From: Rhodocyclaceae bacterium UBA1310 | GTDB taxonomy: Bacteria; Pseudomonadota; Gammaproteobacteria; Burkholderiales; Rhodocyclaceae | Assembly: GCA_002307175.1 (NCBI GenBank) | Contig: DBTS01000034.1 | Span: 109,596-173,595 of the forward strand | DNA length: 64,000 nt | Reading direction: 5' to 3' | Shown: one piece after another, positions 25,016-35,890 of the stretch | How positions within the stretch are numbered: position 1 is the first letter of the stretch | Layout of the letters: each line of letters opens with the position of its first letter | Translations under genes and position numbers: made by a program | Notes under the pieces: model-generated | Database searches by the model: none | What the model saw: the letters and a program-made list of their open reading frames with translations, nothing else | What the model was told of the DNA's origin: nothing

Positions 25016-25147
25016 TGCAGGGTAGGTCGGCAACATGGCATGCGCAAATAATTTTACGCAGGAAATCGAAAGTATCCGACAGTCGACCGGGATATAGAGT
25101 GGTTTTGTGCTTTGTGGCAGTTTTGGTGTTTTTGGGGAAGAAAATAT

Positions 25148-25177
25148 ACGCCGGGCATCCTGGTGGGCGTCCGGCGT
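25148..25177 (-). terminator. Terminator of the ugp operon
   Basis: Read on the minus strand, ACGCCGG (25177-25171) pairs with CCGGCGT (25154-25148), followed by the T-rich stretch ATATTTTCTT. It lies just after the ugpC stop. Confidence 0.65.
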
Positions 25178-25185
25178 GAGTACGC

Positions 25186-26322
25186 TCAGGCAACGGCTTG
25201 TGCCAGGCCTTCGCGAAAGTCTGATGTCTCGCCGCTCTCCGGGTTTCCGGTTGCAATGCGTTTTCCCGTATCGGCGGCAAAGCAGTGCACATCAGCGGAG
25301 CTGATATGCAGGGGCAGCAGGTCGCCACTGCGGAGATTGCTTCCGGCCGCCAAGCGCACGATGATTTCCTGTTCTCCGATGCTGCAATAGGCGTGGGTAT
25401 CCGCACCGAGGTTTTCAACCACGCGAACCCGGGCACTGAAATCCGCCTGCCCTGATATGGCCACCTGCAGATGTTCCGGGCGGCAGCCGATGATGAATTC
25501 TTCCGGCAGGTCTTGCAGGGGAAATGTCAGGCGCAGCGTGTCTCCGTCAGTACACCCTCCAGCCAGCAACAGGCCAGCGGCGGATTGGCGGACAGGTAGC
25601 AGATTCATTGGTGGCAGCCCGATAAAACCGGCAACGAAGGTGCTGGCCGGGCGTGCATACACTTCGGCCGGCGAGCCGATCTGCTCCACCTGCCCGGCGT
25701 TGAGCACGACAATGCGGTCGGCAAGCGTCATGGCCTCCACCTGATCGTGCGTGACGTAAAGGCTGGTGGTCTGCAGGCGCTGATGCAGCAGTTCGAGTTC
25801 CACGCGCATCTGCACGCGCAGTTTGGCGTCGAGATTGGAGAGGGGTTCGTCGAACAGGAAAACCGCTGGTTCGCGCACGATAGCACGGCCCATGGCGACA
25901 CGCTGGCGCTGTCCGCCCGAGAGCTCGCGCGGACGCCTATCCAGCAGTGCTTCGAGCCCCAGTGTTGCAGCCACGGTGCTTACGCGTGCTTCTATCTGCT
26001 CACGTGGCAGGCCACGAATGCGTAGGCCGTAACTCATGTTCTGGCGCACACTCATATGCGGGTAAAGCGCGTAATTCTGAAATACCATGGCGATGTCGCG
26101 CTGGGCAGGCTCCAGTCTGTTGACCATGCGCTCCCCGATATGGATTTCGCCTGCTGTGACGGTTTCCAGCCCTGCCACCATGCGTAGCAGAGTGGATTTT
26201 CCACAGCCCGAGGGGCCGACGATGACAACGAACTCGCCATTGGCGATATCCATGTCGATACCGTGTAGTACCTCACTCTGGTTATAGGTTTTGCGCAGGG
26301 CCTTTAAACGGATTTGTGCCAT
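25186..26322 (-). CDS. ugpC: sn-Glycerol-3-phosphate ABC transporter ATPase UgpC
   Basis: A 378-residue MalK/UgpC-type ATPase. Walker [10 protein letters not shown] is at 36-44, the signature [15 protein letters not shown] starts at 134, and Walker [17 protein letters not shown] follows; the switch His is in [17 protein letters not shown]. The C-terminal TOBE/OB regulatory region (about 235-360) includes [14 protein letters not shown]. It is last in the ugpBAEC order, 16 bases after ugpE, with AAGGTGA before the ATG. A terminator follows. MalK-type ATPases can serve several transporters, but this order points to Ugp. Confidence 0.92.
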   Translation of the reverse strand: MAQIRLKALRKTYNQSEVLHGIDMDIANGEFVVIVGPSGCGKSTLLRMVAGLETVTAGEIHIGERMVNRLEPAQRDIAMVFQNYALYPHMSVRQNMSYGLRIRGLPREQIEARVSTVAATLGLEALLDRRPRELSGGQRQRVAMGRAIVREPAVFLFDEPLSNLDAKLRVQMRVELELLHQRLQTTSLYVTHDQVEAMTLADRIVVLNAGQVEQIGSPAEVYARPASTFVAGFIGLPPMNLLPVRQSAAGLLLAGGCTDGDTLRLTFPLQDLPEEFIIGCRPEHLQVAISGQADFSARVRVVENLGADTHAYCSIGEQEIIVRLAAGSNLRSGDLLPLHISSADVHCFAADTGKRIATGNPESGETSDFREGLAQAVA

Positions 26323-26338
26323 GATCGGATCACCTTTG

Positions 26339-27187
26339 TCATTTCTCTGAATCCACCAGCCCTTTGACGAACCAGCGTTGCATCAGTATCACCACCAATG
26401 CAGGGGGGAGCATTGCCAGCATCACGGTGGCCATGACCAGATTCCAGTTGGTGGCAGCGTCTCCGGAACGTGAAATCATCTGTGTGAGGCCTACTACCAC
26501 CGGCACGAGATTGCGGTCCGTGGTGATCAGCAGGGGCCACAGATACTGATTCCAGCCGTAGATGAACTGGATCACGAAGAGTGCTGCCAGGGTGGTGGCC
26601 GAGAGTGGTAGCAGCGTATCGAAGAAGAATCTCAACGGGCTGGCACCGTCCACGCGGGCGGCTTCGGCGAGTTCATCCGGCACGCTGAGAAAGAACTGGC
26701 GGAACAGAAAGGTGGCGGTGGCCGAAGCGATGATCGGCAGGATCATGCCCAGGCGGGTGTTGATGAGCCCGAGTGAGGAAACCACCTGATAGGTCGGCAT
26801 GATGCGTACTTCCACAGGCAGCATCAGGGTCACGAAGATCAGGCAGAACGCCAGCTTGCGCAGCGGAAAGCGGAAGTACACGATGGCAAAGGCGGAGAGC
26901 AGGGAGACGGCGATCTTGCCGAAAGCGACGCCCAGTGCCATCCACAGGCTGTTGAGGAGCATGCTGGAGACCGGAATGGCACTTTCCCCGACACCACGGC
27001 CAAGTACCCGTGAATAGTTCTCCAGCAGATGGGTTCCCGGTACAAGTGGCATCGGTGTGCGCAGCACTTCCTGCGCATCGAGTGTCGAGGCAATGAACGT
27101 GACATACACCGGTAAGCCAACTGCGATGACGCCGCCAAGCAGCACGATCCAGGTCAGTACATCAAGCCAGCGGCGGTTTTCGACCAT
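26339..27187 (-). CDS. ugpE: sn-Glycerol-3-phosphate ABC transporter permease UgpE
   Basis: A 282-residue inner-membrane permease with six predicted helices. The EAA loop that touches the ATPase is [26 protein letters not shown] at about 180-205. The N-terminal periplasmic segment ([31 protein letters not shown]) is the UgpE type. A good ribosome binding site (TAGGAG) overlaps the stop of ugpA nine bases upstream, which suggests coupled translation. Confidence 0.92.
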   Translation of the reverse strand: MVENRRWLDVLTWIVLLGGVIAVGLPVYVTFIASTLDAQEVLRTPMPLVPGTHLLENYSRVLGRGVGESAIPVSSMLLNSLWMALGVAFGKIAVSLLSAFAIVYFRFPLRKLAFCLIFVTLMLPVEVRIMPTYQVVSSLGLINTRLGMILPIIASATATFLFRQFFLSVPDELAEAARVDGASPLRFFFDTLLPLSATTLAALFVIQFIYGWNQYLWPLLITTDRNLVPVVVGLTQMISRSGDAATNWNLVMATVMLAMLPPALVVILMQRWFVKGLVDSEK

Positions 27188-27196
27188 TGCGTGCTC

Positions 27197-28078
27197 CTAG
27201 TAATTCACCTTGCGTTCCACATAGCGGAACTGCAGGATCGTCAGCCCGATCACCAGCATCATCAGGATTACCGACTGTGCCGCCGAGCCGCCGAAATCGA
27301 GGCCGTGGAAGCCATCGCGATACACCTTGTAGACGAGGATCTCGGTGGAGCTGAAAGGGCCACCCTGGGTGACTGCGTCGATGATTGCGAAGGTGTCGAA
27401 GAAGGCATACACCATGTTGATCACGAGCAGAAAAAAGGTGGTGGGAGCGAGTAGCGGAAATACGATGCTGCAAAAGCGTTGCCAGACCCCCGCGCCATCA
27501 ATGGCGGCGGCCTCAATCAGGGATTTCGGAATGCTCTGCAGGCCTGCCAGGAAAAACAGAAAGTTGTAGCTCACCTGCTTCCAGGCTGCAATGAGCACCA
27601 CCAGCAAGAGTGCCTGATCGCTGCGCAAGAGATAGTTCCAGTGGATGCCGAGTGCCTTGAGCCAGAAGGAGACGAGCCCGAGGCTGGGGTTGAAGAGGAA
27701 CATCCACAGCACCCCGGCGATGGCCGGTGCAATCGCATACGGCCAGATGATCAGGGTGCGGATCAGCGTAGCGGCTCGCAGCAGGCGGTCTGCAAACCAG
27801 GCCAGCAGCAGGCCCGCCGCCAGCCCCAGGAGCGTAACGCCCAGGGCAAAGATGGCGGTGGTGCGGAAAGAGGCCAGATAGGCCGGGTCTTCCCAGAGCA
27901 TGCGGAAATTGTCCAGCCCGACCCAGACCATCGAGAGCCCGAAGGCATCCTGGCGGAACAGGGATTGATACAGGGCCTGCCCGGCTGGCACAAAAAAGAA
28001 TGCCACAGTGATGGTCAGCTGGGGCAGGAGCAGCAGGGCTGGTAGCCAGCGGCCCTGGAAGACAACACGTTTTTCCAT
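27197..28078 (-). CDS. ugpA: sn-Glycerol-3-phosphate ABC transporter permease UgpA
   Basis: A 293-residue inner-membrane permease, six helices. The start MEKRVVFQGRWLPALLLLPQLTITVAFFFVPAGQAL and the pattern LIRTLIIWPYAIAPAIAGVLWMFLFNPS are strongly UgpA-like; the EAA loop is KSLIEAAAIDGAGVWQRFCSIVFPLL. It pairs with UgpE to form the membrane channel. Gap to ugpB upstream is about 54 bases. Confidence 0.93.
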   Translation of the reverse strand: MEKRVVFQGRWLPALLLLPQLTITVAFFFVPAGQALYQSLFRQDAFGLSMVWVGLDNFRMLWEDPAYLASFRTTAIFALGVTLLGLAAGLLLAWFADRLLRAATLIRTLIIWPYAIAPAIAGVLWMFLFNPSLGLVSFWLKALGIHWNYLLRSDQALLLVVLIAAWKQVSYNFLFFLAGLQSIPKSLIEAAAIDGAGVWQRFCSIVFPLLAPTTFFLLVINMVYAFFDTFAIIDAVTQGGPFSSTEILVYKVYRDGFHGLDFGGSAAQSVILMMLVIGLTILQFRYVERKVNY

Positions 28079-28132
28079 ATAGATAGCCTGTAGCGGCTTG
28101 CGCTCAGCACAGGCCTAGCCATTCAGTAGCGT

Positions 28133-29440
28133 TCAGTTGCGCACGGTTTTCTGGAACTGCACGAGTTGCTCATTGCCGCGTGCCACTGCCGCATCAAGGG
28201 CTTCCTTGGCGCTCTTTTTGCCGGCCCAGACTGCTTCGAGTTCTTCATCCACGATGGTGCGGATCTGCGGCAGGTTGCCCAGGCGCACGCCTCGCGATTT
28301 GCTGGTGGTCTTCACGACCATCTGCTGCACCGAAACATCGGCACCTGGATTGCGTTCATAGAAGCCTGACTGCTTGGTCAACTGGTAGGCGGCCAGGGTG
28401 AGCGGCAGGTAGCCGGAGAACTGGTGCCAGTCAGCCTGTACGTCGGTTCGTGAGAGGAAGCTGAAAAACTTCGCCACCCCCTTGTATTCGTCCGCCTTGT
28501 GGCCGTTCAGTACCCACAGTGAGGCGCCCCCGATGATGGTGTTCTGGGGGGCATCCTTGACATCCGGGTAATACGGCAGGGTGGCTACGCCAAACTTGAA
28601 TTTCGCATTCTGGCGGATGCTTGCCAGGGACGCGGAAGAGCCTGTAAACATCGCGCATTCACTGGAATAGAACTTGGCCTGTGATTCACTCTTGCGCCCG
28701 CCGTACACAAACATGCCTTCCTGTGCGAGCTTCTGCAGGTTGGCAATGTGGCGTACCTGCACCGGGCCATTGAACACCAGGCGGGCATCGGTACCGCCAA
28801 AGCCGTTGTCTTTGGTGGCGTACAGGGTGTTGTGCCAGGCCGAGAAGCTCTCCAGGTGCACCCAGCCTTGCCAGTCGGTGGTATAGGCACACTTGCTGCC
28901 GGATTCCTTGAGCTTCTGTGCATCGGCAAACAGTTCGGGCCAGGTTTTCGGCGGTTTGTTTTCATCCAGCCCTGCAGCCTTGAAAGCGTCACGGTTGTAG
29001 TAGAACACCGTGGTTGAACTGTTGAAGGGGAAGGAGAGCATTTCGCCCGAGGCCGAGGTGTAATACCCCATGACAGCCGGGATGTAGCTTTTCGGGTCGA
29101 AGGCCTCGCCGGCATCCTTCATCACCGTGGCAACCGGTCGGATGGCGCCTTTTGCATTCATCATTGTGGCAGTGCCAACCTCGAACACCTGCAGGATATG
29201 CGGTGCATTGCCGGCACGATAGGCTGCGATGCCGGCAGCCAGTGTTTCGTCGTAGTTACCCTTGAATACCGGAACGACCTTGTAGTCATGCTGGCTGGCA
29301 TTGAATCGGTTGGCGATCTCATTGACCTTGTCGTTGAGCGGGCCGGTCATCGCATGCCACCACTGGATCTCCGTGACAGCCTGGGCCTGGGCCATCAGAC
29401 AGCAACTGGCCAGTGCCAGTGCAATGCGTTTCAATGACAT
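28133..29440 (-). CDS. ugpB: sn-Glycerol-3-phosphate-binding protein UgpB
   Basis: A periplasmic binding protein of about 435 residues. A signal peptide (MSLKRIALALASCCLMAQAQA) is followed by the UgpB-type start VTEIQWWHAMTGPLNDKVNEIANRFN and by MLSFPFNSSTTVFYYNRDAF and NTIIGGASLWVLNGHK, all typical of glycerol-3-phosphate/glycerophosphodiester binders. The ATG at 29440 has GGGAAA upstream and gives a clean signal peptide; the frame opens six codons earlier at another ATG. It is first in ugpBAEC. No Pho box is visible in the short gap to the sensor kinase gene, so the operon may depend on a promoter inside or before that gene. Confidence 0.94.
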   Translation of the reverse strand: MSLKRIALALASCCLMAQAQAVTEIQWWHAMTGPLNDKVNEIANRFNASQHDYKVVPVFKGNYDETLAAGIAAYRAGNAPHILQVFEVGTATMMNAKGAIRPVATVMKDAGEAFDPKSYIPAVMGYYTSASGEMLSFPFNSSTTVFYYNRDAFKAAGLDENKPPKTWPELFADAQKLKESGSKCAYTTDWQGWVHLESFSAWHNTLYATKDNGFGGTDARLVFNGPVQVRHIANLQKLAQEGMFVYGGRKSESQAKFYSSECAMFTGSSASLASIRQNAKFKFGVATLPYYPDVKDAPQNTIIGGASLWVLNGHKADEYKGVAKFFSFLSRTDVQADWHQFSGYLPLTLAAYQLTKQSGFYERNPGADVSVQQMVVKTTSKSRGVRLGNLPQIRTIVDEELEAVWAGKKSAKEALDAAVARGNEQLVQFQKTVRN

Positions 29441-29493
29441 GACATTTTTCCCGGGCATCTGAATTGCACAAGATTAATGGCGGGGCGTTGCAA

Positions 29494-32283
29494 TCAGGTT
29501 ACATTGTCATGTGACGAAGATGTTGCAGGTTTTGAAAGCCAGTGCAGAAGTACCGCGAACAGGCGTTCCGGTTCTACCGGTTTGGAGATGAAATCATTCA
29601 TCCCGACTTCCAGGCAACGCTGGCGATCATTGTCAAAGGCGCTCGCCGTCATGGCGATGATAGGGATGTTTTTCCCCGCAGGGTGCGTGCGGATCAGGCG
29701 GGTGGCTTCCAGGCCGTCCATGGATGGCATCTGCATGTCCATGAGGATCAGCGAGTAGTGCTTGCAAGAAGCCATTTCCACCGCGATGCTGCCGTCTCCA
29801 GCCGAATCCACTTCAAGCCCCACGCCCTCCAGCAGCATCCGTGCAATTTCCTGGTTGATCATGTCGTCTTCAACGAGCAGTACATGGTGTCCAGCATAGC
29901 GTTGGCGCAGGATGTCTCCCGCATCCTCCCCGGCTGTCGCGGGTTCCGGCGTGGCGTCTGCAGTGCCTTCCGGGGCACGGCGCAGCAAGGCGGTAAACCA
30001 GAATGTGCTGCCCCGGCCCGGAATACTGCTGACGCCAACTGTACCTCCCATCAATTCCGCGAAGTGGCGGGTGATGGCGAGCCCAAGGCCGGTGCCGCCA
30101 TACCGGCGGGTTGTTGAGTTATCCGCCTGCTCAAAGCTCGAAAAAAGCCGTGCCACAGTGGCTGGTTCAATGCCGATGCCGGAATCCTCAACTTCAAACT
30201 TTACTAAAATGCTTTCTTCATATTGTCTGTCGATTTTCGTGCGCAGTGTGATGTTTCCTGATTCGGTGAACTTCACGGCATTGGTGGCATAGTTGAGCAA
30301 TGCCTGTTGCAGGCGGATGGTGTCGCCCATGACCGGAGGGATACTTGCCTGTTCGATGTTCAGATGCAGGCCTTTGGATTGCACGCCCTGGCTGATGATG
30401 GAGGCAACGTGGGTGACGACATCCGAGATACGCAGCGGGGCTTCATTGAGCGCGAGTTTGCCGGCTTCAATCTTGGAGAGGTCAAGGATGGCATTGATCA
30501 CTTCCAGCAGATGCTGCCCGGCAATCGCGATCTTGTCGAGGCGTTCTGCCTGATCCTGGGTTACGCCGTTGCGCCGTATCAGCGCAGACATGCCCAGAAT
30601 GGCGTTCATCGGCGTGCGGATTTCATGGCTCATGTTTGCAAGAAAAGCGCTCTTGGCTACATTTGCGGCCTCTGCCGCATCCTTGGCGCGTGCGAGTTCC
30701 GCCGTGCGTTGTGCCACCTGCTGTTCGAGCTGGTCGCGATGGCGGGCGAGCGCCTCTTCGGCCTGTTTGCGCTCGGTAATGTCACGCGAGACAACCAGCA
30801 AACGTTCCACGCTGCCCTGCTGATTGGTGACGGGGGAGATGATGACATCCCACCATTTCGGGGTGGCTGTGACCAGGGTCGGCCGATACGCCTGGAAATG
30901 CCCCTGTCCTCCACTGCAGGCCGTGGAAATGGCTTCGCGCACCGAGGCTTTGTCCTGCTCGAACCAGAATGATGTGTAGGGCTGCCCGATGTGGGTACTG
31001 ACGTCGGTAATTTCGCGCAGGCGCTGACCGCTCTCGCTCATCGACTGAATGCGTCCGCCCAGATCGAGCACCCCGATACTGTCCAGGCTGCTGGCGATGA
31101 GGCGCCGGATCATCTCTTCACCCTGGCGCGCCTCGTTTTCCGCTGTGTGGCGGCGGCGGTTCTGCAGGGTGAGCGCGAACACCAGCAGGGTGAGGACGAC
31201 AAACGCCGCAATCGTGGCACTGATGGCATAGCGGTACTGGTTCCACATGGTAACAGGGCGATGCACAATCAGGCTGCCGGCCGGTAGTGCTTTCTCCTCG
31301 ATTCCCCAGTGTTGCATCTGCAGCCAGTTGAACATGGGCGCTGCAGGAATGTTGATAATGGTTTCCTGCTCGTGCAGTTTGAGTTGTCCACTCAGATAGG
31401 CAATCGATACGTCTGCCGCACGTTCACCAATGACCGGGGTGAGGGCCACGGAGCCGCCCGTCAGGCCATTGCGTACATAGGTGTCGAACATGCCGAAGGT
31501 TGGCGCATTGGCGGCACGCCCGATTGCAGCTGTGGCGTCAGCGGGCACAAAAGAGCGCCCCGTCTTGTCATTGAAATAGAAACCGACGAACACAATGCTG
31601 TCTGGTGGCAACTGGGCCACATGCCGCAGCATTTGGTCATAGCTGAGGCCGCTGGTGTGCTCAATTGTCTGGGGCAGATGCAGGTGCTTTACCGCAGCAT
31701 CAAAGGCCGCTTCGTAGGGATGGGCTGAATCATCACCGCCGTCGGCAACGACAATGTGCCGGGTGCGCGGAAACAGCTTGAGGGCATGGTTCAGGGTGCC
31801 CTCTGCGTCGGTTGCCGAGCGTAGGTTGATGACCTGCCGGTGATCCAGGCGTGGCGAAGGCAGGGGTTTCTGGATCAGGGTGGCAAGGATCGGTGCCTGG
31901 GGAGCAATCCCGCTGCCTTCTGCGGTCATGAAATCGAAGGCTTCCTGATTGACGGTGATGATCAGGTCAATCTGGCGTTTGCTCAGTTTGTGGGCAATCT
32001 CGTTTGCCAGATTGGCCTTGTGCGTGGCATCCGGGTTGCGCGACAGATCAAAATGTTCGACAAACATATCGCTGGGGCTGATTTCTTTGGCCCGCAGGGC
32101 GTCGACCGTGGTGCGCACGATTGAATCCGGTACCGGCAGACCGTACTGTGAACTATTGAGTATGAGGATCTGCTTGCGCAGTGGCGGTGGTGTGCCGGTA
32201 TCGGCGGCCCAGGCAAAAGCGCTGAACAGCCAGAGGGCCAGCATTTCCGCAAGAAGGATGCGCCAGTCGGGGTTTCGACACAT
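29494..32283 (-). CDS. Hybrid sensor histidine kinase with ABC-substrate-binding-like sensor
   Basis: A 929-residue membrane kinase. A signal/anchor region ([11 protein letters not shown]) leads to a periplasmic domain of about 300 residues resembling the ABC_sub_bind periplasmic fold ([51 protein letters not shown]). One transmembrane helix follows, then a PAS domain ([23 protein letters not shown]), a HisKA domain with His553 in [14 protein letters not shown], a HATPase domain ([28 protein letters not shown]) and a C-terminal receiver with Asp849 in [13 protein letters not shown]. The frame opens at a TTG (32325) but the ATG at 32283 is preferred, without a strong ribosome binding site. No partner regulator is nearby. 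It lies 53 bases upstream of ugpB on the same strand. Confidence 0.88.
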   Translation of the reverse strand: MCRNPDWRILLAEMLALWLFSAFAWAADTGTPPPLRKQILILNSSQYGLPVPDSIVRTTVDALRAKEISPSDMFVEHFDLSRNPDATHKANLANEIAHKLSKRQIDLIITVNQEAFDFMTAEGSGIAPQAPILATLIQKPLPSPRLDHRQVINLRSATDAEGTLNHALKLFPRTRHIVVADGGDDSAHPYEAAFDAAVKHLHLPQTIEHTSGLSYDQMLRHVAQLPPDSIVFVGFYFNDKTGRSFVPADATAAIGRAANAPTFGMFDTYVRNGLTGGSVALTPVIGERAADVSIAYLSGQLKLHEQETIINIPAAPMFNWLQMQHWGIEEKALPAGSLIVHRPVTMWNQYRYAISATIAAFVVLTLLVFALTLQNRRRHTAENEARQGEEMIRRLIASSLDSIGVLDLGGRIQSMSESGQRLREITDVSTHIGQPYTSFWFEQDKASVREAISTACSGGQGHFQAYRPTLVTATPKWWDVIISPVTNQQGSVERLLVVSRDITERKQAEEALARHRDQLEQQVAQRTAELARAKDAAEAANVAKSAFLANMSHEIRTPMNAILGMSALIRRNGVTQDQAERLDKIAIAGQHLLEVINAILDLSKIEAGKLALNEAPLRISDVVTHVASIISQGVQSKGLHLNIEQASIPPVMGDTIRLQQALLNYATNAVKFTESGNITLRTKIDRQYEESILVKFEVEDSGIGIEPATVARLFSSFEQADNSTTRRYGGTGLGLAITRHFAELMGGTVGVSSIPGRGSTFWFTALLRRAPEGTADATPEPATAGEDAGDILRQRYAGHHVLLVEDDMINQEIARMLLEGVGLEVDSAGDGSIAVEMASCKHYSLILMDMQMPSMDGLEATRLIRTHPAGKNIPIIAMTASAFDNDRQRCLEVGMNDFISKPVEPERLFAVLLHWLSKPATSSSHDNVT

Positions 32284-32496
32284 GAGTTTGAGGTTCGGCT
32301 GGAGTGAAAACGGGCAGTTAACCAAGCGTCGACGTCATGCATCCTATGCCAGCGGCTAGTGCAAGCCGCTGTAATCCGCCCCTATGACTGTATCCAGAAA
32401 ATGTTTCTGGCAAGGCGTGCCGGTGCCGGTTCCCCGCCGCGGAACATTCGGGCTATGCTGTGGTCTGCACCTGGATACGGTTTCCCCCTTCATACA

Positions 32497-34986
32497 ATGC
32501 CTGTCATCCTTCCTGCCCTGCAGATGCTGCGCCGCGACCTGCGCGCTGGCGAACTCACTCTGATTGGTTTGGCCCTGTTCATCGCTGTGCTTGGGCTGAC
32601 CAGTGTCGGTTTCGTGACGGATCGTGTGTCCCAGGGCTTGGCGCAGGAGGCCACCCAGCTTCTTGGCGCCGATGTGGTGATCTCCGCCGATCATCCCGTG
32701 CCGGTGGCGTTGGAAACCGAAGCAGTACGCCGGGGCCTGCGCGTCACGCACAGCATAGCCTTCAACAGCATGGCCACCACGGACAGCGCCACGCAACTGG
32801 CCGCTGTCAAGGCGATGGAGTCCGGCGCCCCTCTGCGCGGCAGCCTGCTGATTGCACCAGCGCCAAATCAGCCTGGGCAGGAAGCCGGGCGGATTCCCGC
32901 GCGGGGTGAAGCCTGGGTTGATGAACAGTTGCTCACCGCCCTGGGCCTGAAACCTGGTGATTCGCTGCAGTTGGGCTACCTGAATCTGCGCATTGGTGCG
33001 CTGGTGACCTGGGAATCTGATCGGGGCATGGGGTTTTCGAGTTTTTCGCCGCGCATTCTCATCAACGCGGGCGATCTGCCGGCCAGCGGGCTGCTTGTCG
33101 AGGGGAGCCGGGCACGTTATCGCCTGCTTGCCGCAAGCGATGATCCGCAGGCTGTGCGTAACTTCATTGCCTGGGCCAAGCCCCGTCTGGGGCGCGGGGA
33201 AGATCTCGAAAGCCTCGATAACGCCCGCCCTGAACTGCGTGAAGGGCTGGATCGTGCCGGGCGGTACCTGCGCCTCACGGCGATGCTTGCCGTGGTGCTT
33301 GCGGCTGTGGCGGCGGGGCTTTCAGCGAGACGGTTTCTGGCTCGCCATCTGAACGGGGCTGCGGTGATGCGTTGCGTGGGTGCCAGCCGCGCACAGCTGC
33401 TTTCACTGTACCTGCTCGAATTCTTCTGCCTGGCCCTGCTGGCGTCGCTGCTGGGGTGCCTGGGCGGATTTGCCCTGCAGACCATGCTTGGCAGGCTCGT
33501 GGCGGGCCTGATGCATACCCAGTTGCCACCACCGGGATGGTTGCCGGTGGCGCACGGCGTGGCAGTAGGATTGGTGCTGACCCTGGGCTTTGTACTGCCG
33601 CAACTGCTGCGGCTCACCAATGTGCCGCCTATCCATGCGTTGCGCAATGAATGGGAGGGCGCCGGCTCCGGGAGTACCTTGCTATGGGGGCTTGGCGTGG
33701 CAGCGCTGGCCGGGCTGCTGTGGTGGATTGCGGGCGACTTCAAGCTTGGCGCCTGGGTGGTTGGCGGCTTTGCACTGGCGGTTGTGCTGTTTGTCGTGCT
33801 GGCCTGGGGCCTGCTCGCGGTACTGGGGCGCGGGCGCAAGCTGGCGCTCGGCTGGGGGCTGCGCTATGGGCTGGCGGCACTGTATCGGCGGCGTGTCGGG
33901 AGTGCCGTGCAGGTGGTGGCACTTTCGCTGGGGCTGGCCTGTATTCTGCTGCTCGGGCTGGTGAGCCAGGATCTGCTCGCGGGCTGGCGCCAGCAGCAGG
34001 CGCCGGACGCCCCGAACCGTTTTGTCATCGGGATTCAACCCGGTGACCGCGCCGCCTTTGCACAGCAGATGGGGCAACGCGGTTTGCCGGTGGTGCTGGA
34101 ACCAATGATCCGCGGACGGCTTGTCAGCATCAACGGGCGGGCGATATCAGCCAAGGATTATCCCAATGAGCGCGCACGCAGCCTGGTGGAGCGTGAATTC
34201 AATCTCTCGCAGGGCGCCAGCCTGCCCAAGGGCAATGTGGTGGTGGCCGGGCGCTGGCACGGAACCGAGGCGGGAGCCGAGTTTTCGATGGAGCAGGGGC
34301 TGGGCAAAACCCTTGGAATCAAGCTGGGTGACCGGGTGGAGTTCCAGATTGCCGGGCAGCGCGTGGCGGGCCGCGTCGGCAGCGTCAGGCGGCTGGACTG
34401 GGATTCGATGCGCGTGAATTTCTTCTTTATCGCTTCTCCGGGGCTGCTCGACAGCATGCCGGCCAGCTACATCACGAGTTTCCATCTGGCGCCTGCACAA
34501 CAGCCTGTCATGCGTGACATGGTGGCCGCTTTTCCCTCGATCAGCGTGATTGATGTGGAAGCCGTGCTGGCCCAGCTCGAAGCGTTTGCCGGGCGGCTTG
34601 CCGACATGGTGCAGTTTGTCTTCGCCTTTGCGCTGATTGCCGGGATCATCGTGCTGCTCGCGGCGCAGCAGGCCACGCATGATGAGCGTCGCAAGGAGAT
34701 TGCCATCCTGCGCGCTCTGGGCGCACGCAATACCCAGGTGCGTACAGCCCTGATCGCGGAATTTGTGGCCTTGGCCGGAGTATCCGTCGTTCTTGCCAAT
34801 GTGGCGGCGCTGGGTATCGGCTGGGCGCTGGCGCATTATGTCTTTGATATGGCTTTCGGGCCGCGCCTCCTGCTGTTGCTTGGCGTGGCCATTCTCGCCG
34901 TTGTGGTGATTGTGGCCTGTGGCTGGCTGGGGGTGCGGGGCATTCTGCGCGAGCCTGCCGTGGAAGGCATGCGCGAGGCGCAGTGA
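32497..34986 (+). CDS. FtsX-like ABC transporter permease (YbbP family)
   Basis: An 829-residue inner-membrane permease with two FtsX domains, about ten helices in all. The start LQMLRRDLRAGELTLIGLALFIAVLGLTSVGFVTDRV and the C-terminal QQATHDERRKEIAILRALGARNTQVRTALIAEF are the YbbP pattern. Relatives act with the ATPase YbbA and often a TesA-like hydrolase; no ATPase gene adjoins it here. The ATG at 32497 was chosen because the membrane anchor follows soon after; the open frame upstream adds 46 residues of no family likeness. It overlaps the next gene by a few bases and is divergent from the sensor kinase gene. Confidence 0.87.
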   Translation: MPVILPALQMLRRDLRAGELTLIGLALFIAVLGLTSVGFVTDRVSQGLAQEATQLLGADVVISADHPVPVALETEAVRRGLRVTHSIAFNSMATTDSATQLAAVKAMESGAPLRGSLLIAPAPNQPGQEAGRIPARGEAWVDEQLLTALGLKPGDSLQLGYLNLRIGALVTWESDRGMGFSSFSPRILINAGDLPASGLLVEGSRARYRLLAASDDPQAVRNFIAWAKPRLGRGEDLESLDNARPELREGLDRAGRYLRLTAMLAVVLAAVAAGLSARRFLARHLNGAAVMRCVGASRAQLLSLYLLEFFCLALLASLLGCLGGFALQTMLGRLVAGLMHTQLPPPGWLPVAHGVAVGLVLTLGFVLPQLLRLTNVPPIHALRNEWEGAGSGSTLLWGLGVAALAGLLWWIAGDFKLGAWVVGGFALAVVLFVVLAWGLLAVLGRGRKLALGWGLRYGLAALYRRRVGSAVQVVALSLGLACILLLGLVSQDLLAGWRQQQAPDAPNRFVIGIQPGDRAAFAQQMGQRGLPVVLEPMIRGRLVSINGRAISAKDYPNERARSLVEREFNLSQGASLPKGNVVVAGRWHGTEAGAEFSMEQGLGKTLGIKLGDRVEFQIAGQRVAGRVGSVRRLDWDSMRVNFFFIASPGLLDSMPASYITSFHLAPAQQPVMRDMVAAFPSISVIDVEAVLAQLEAFAGRLADMVQFVFAFALIAGIIVLLAAQQATHDERRKEIAILRALGARNTQVRTALIAEFVALAGVSVVLANVAALGIGWALAHYVFDMAFGPRLLLLLGVAILAVVVIVACGWLGVRGILREPAVEGMREAQ

Positions 34987-35735
34987 TGCAAGCCCTGGCG
35001 GATATCCTCACGGCCTCGGGGCGTGCCCTGCGCAGTCTGCTGCAGCCCGGTGTGGTCTGGCATCTGGTGTGGCCGGTGCTGCTGGCTGCTGTGGTGTGGA
35101 TCGTGGTGGGTAGTTTCTGCATCGGCCCGCTGGCAGACTGGAGTCTGGGCGCACTCCACGGCCTGCCTCGGATCGGCGCATGGTTTGGCGAGGCCGGGCA
35201 GTGGCCGCATCTGGCTGCCAGTGGGCTGCTGGAAGTGCTGCTGTGGCTGGCCTTGCTACCCCTGATCGTCGCCACCGCCCTGGTTTTCATTGCCACCTTT
35301 GGCCTGCCCCTGATGCTGGATCGTGTGGCCGCCCGCGATTACGCCGCCCTGCAGCGGCGGTGCGGCGGCAGTCAGTGGGGCAGCCTGCGCACGGCGCTTG
35401 GCGCATTCGCCATTTTTCTGATTGTCTTCGTCCTGAGCTTGCCTCTTTGGCTGATTCCTGGCGCGGGGGGCGTGATTTCGGCGCTGCTCTCGGCATGGAT
35501 GAACAAGCGCTGTCTGTGTTACGACGCCCTCATGAATCACGCGGATGCGCTCGAACTGGTGCAGTTGCCGCGTCAGCATGCCTGGCGCCTGCGCTTTCTG
35601 GCCTTGCTGGGAGGCGTGCTGACGCTGGTGCCTCTCCTCAATCTGATTATCCCGGCCTGGATCAGCCTGTGCTTTGTGCATTACCTGCTGAACGCACTGC
35701 GGGAGCAGCGTGGCGCCCTTGGCCTGCCGGCATGA
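34986..35735 (+). CDS. EI24 domain-containing membrane protein (CysZ-like)
   Basis: A 249-residue inner-membrane protein of the EI24/CysZ superfamily with four or more hydrophobic segments. Typical parts are VWPVLLAAVVWIVVGSFCIGPLADWSL, LPLIVATALVFIATFGLPLMLDRVAARDYAAL and a late LLNLIIPAWISLCFVHYLLNALREQRG. CysZ imports sulfate, but this shorter betaproteobacterial group is uncharacterised. The ATG at 34986 overlaps the last base of the permease stop, so the pair is one operon; joint function is unknown. Confidence 0.8.
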   Translation: MQALADILTASGRALRSLLQPGVVWHLVWPVLLAAVVWIVVGSFCIGPLADWSLGALHGLPRIGAWFGEAGQWPHLAASGLLEVLLWLALLPLIVATALVFIATFGLPLMLDRVAARDYAALQRRCGGSQWGSLRTALGAFAIFLIVFVLSLPLWLIPGAGGVISALLSAWMNKRCLCYDALMNHADALELVQLPRQHAWRLRFLALLGGVLTLVPLLNLIIPAWISLCFVHYLLNALREQRGALGLPA

Positions 35736-35890
35736 AGGTGTGTCGTGCAAGAGTCTGAAGCAGTCCGGCAGCGCGTTTCTGTCATCTAAATTCGGGTTTC
35801 TTGCGTTGTCTTGAGCTGATCGGCGTGGTGTGTGCCCGTCGCTTTGCTAGAATGATGGACTTTCCCGTTTTTCCCAGAAAAACCTTCAAA

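Larger units (their letters stand above)
24836..25185. other. Intergenic region between pectinesterase start and ugpC stop
   Basis: No gene is seen in these 350 bases. They hold the promoter region of the pectinesterase (minus strand), an inverted repeat at 24999-25015, and the terminator of the ugp operon at 25148-25177. Confidence 0.6.

Noticed and set aside
29441..29515. Possible Pho box before ugpB
   Set aside because: Only one TGTCAT half-site is seen (29505-29510); no repeat at 11-base spacing.
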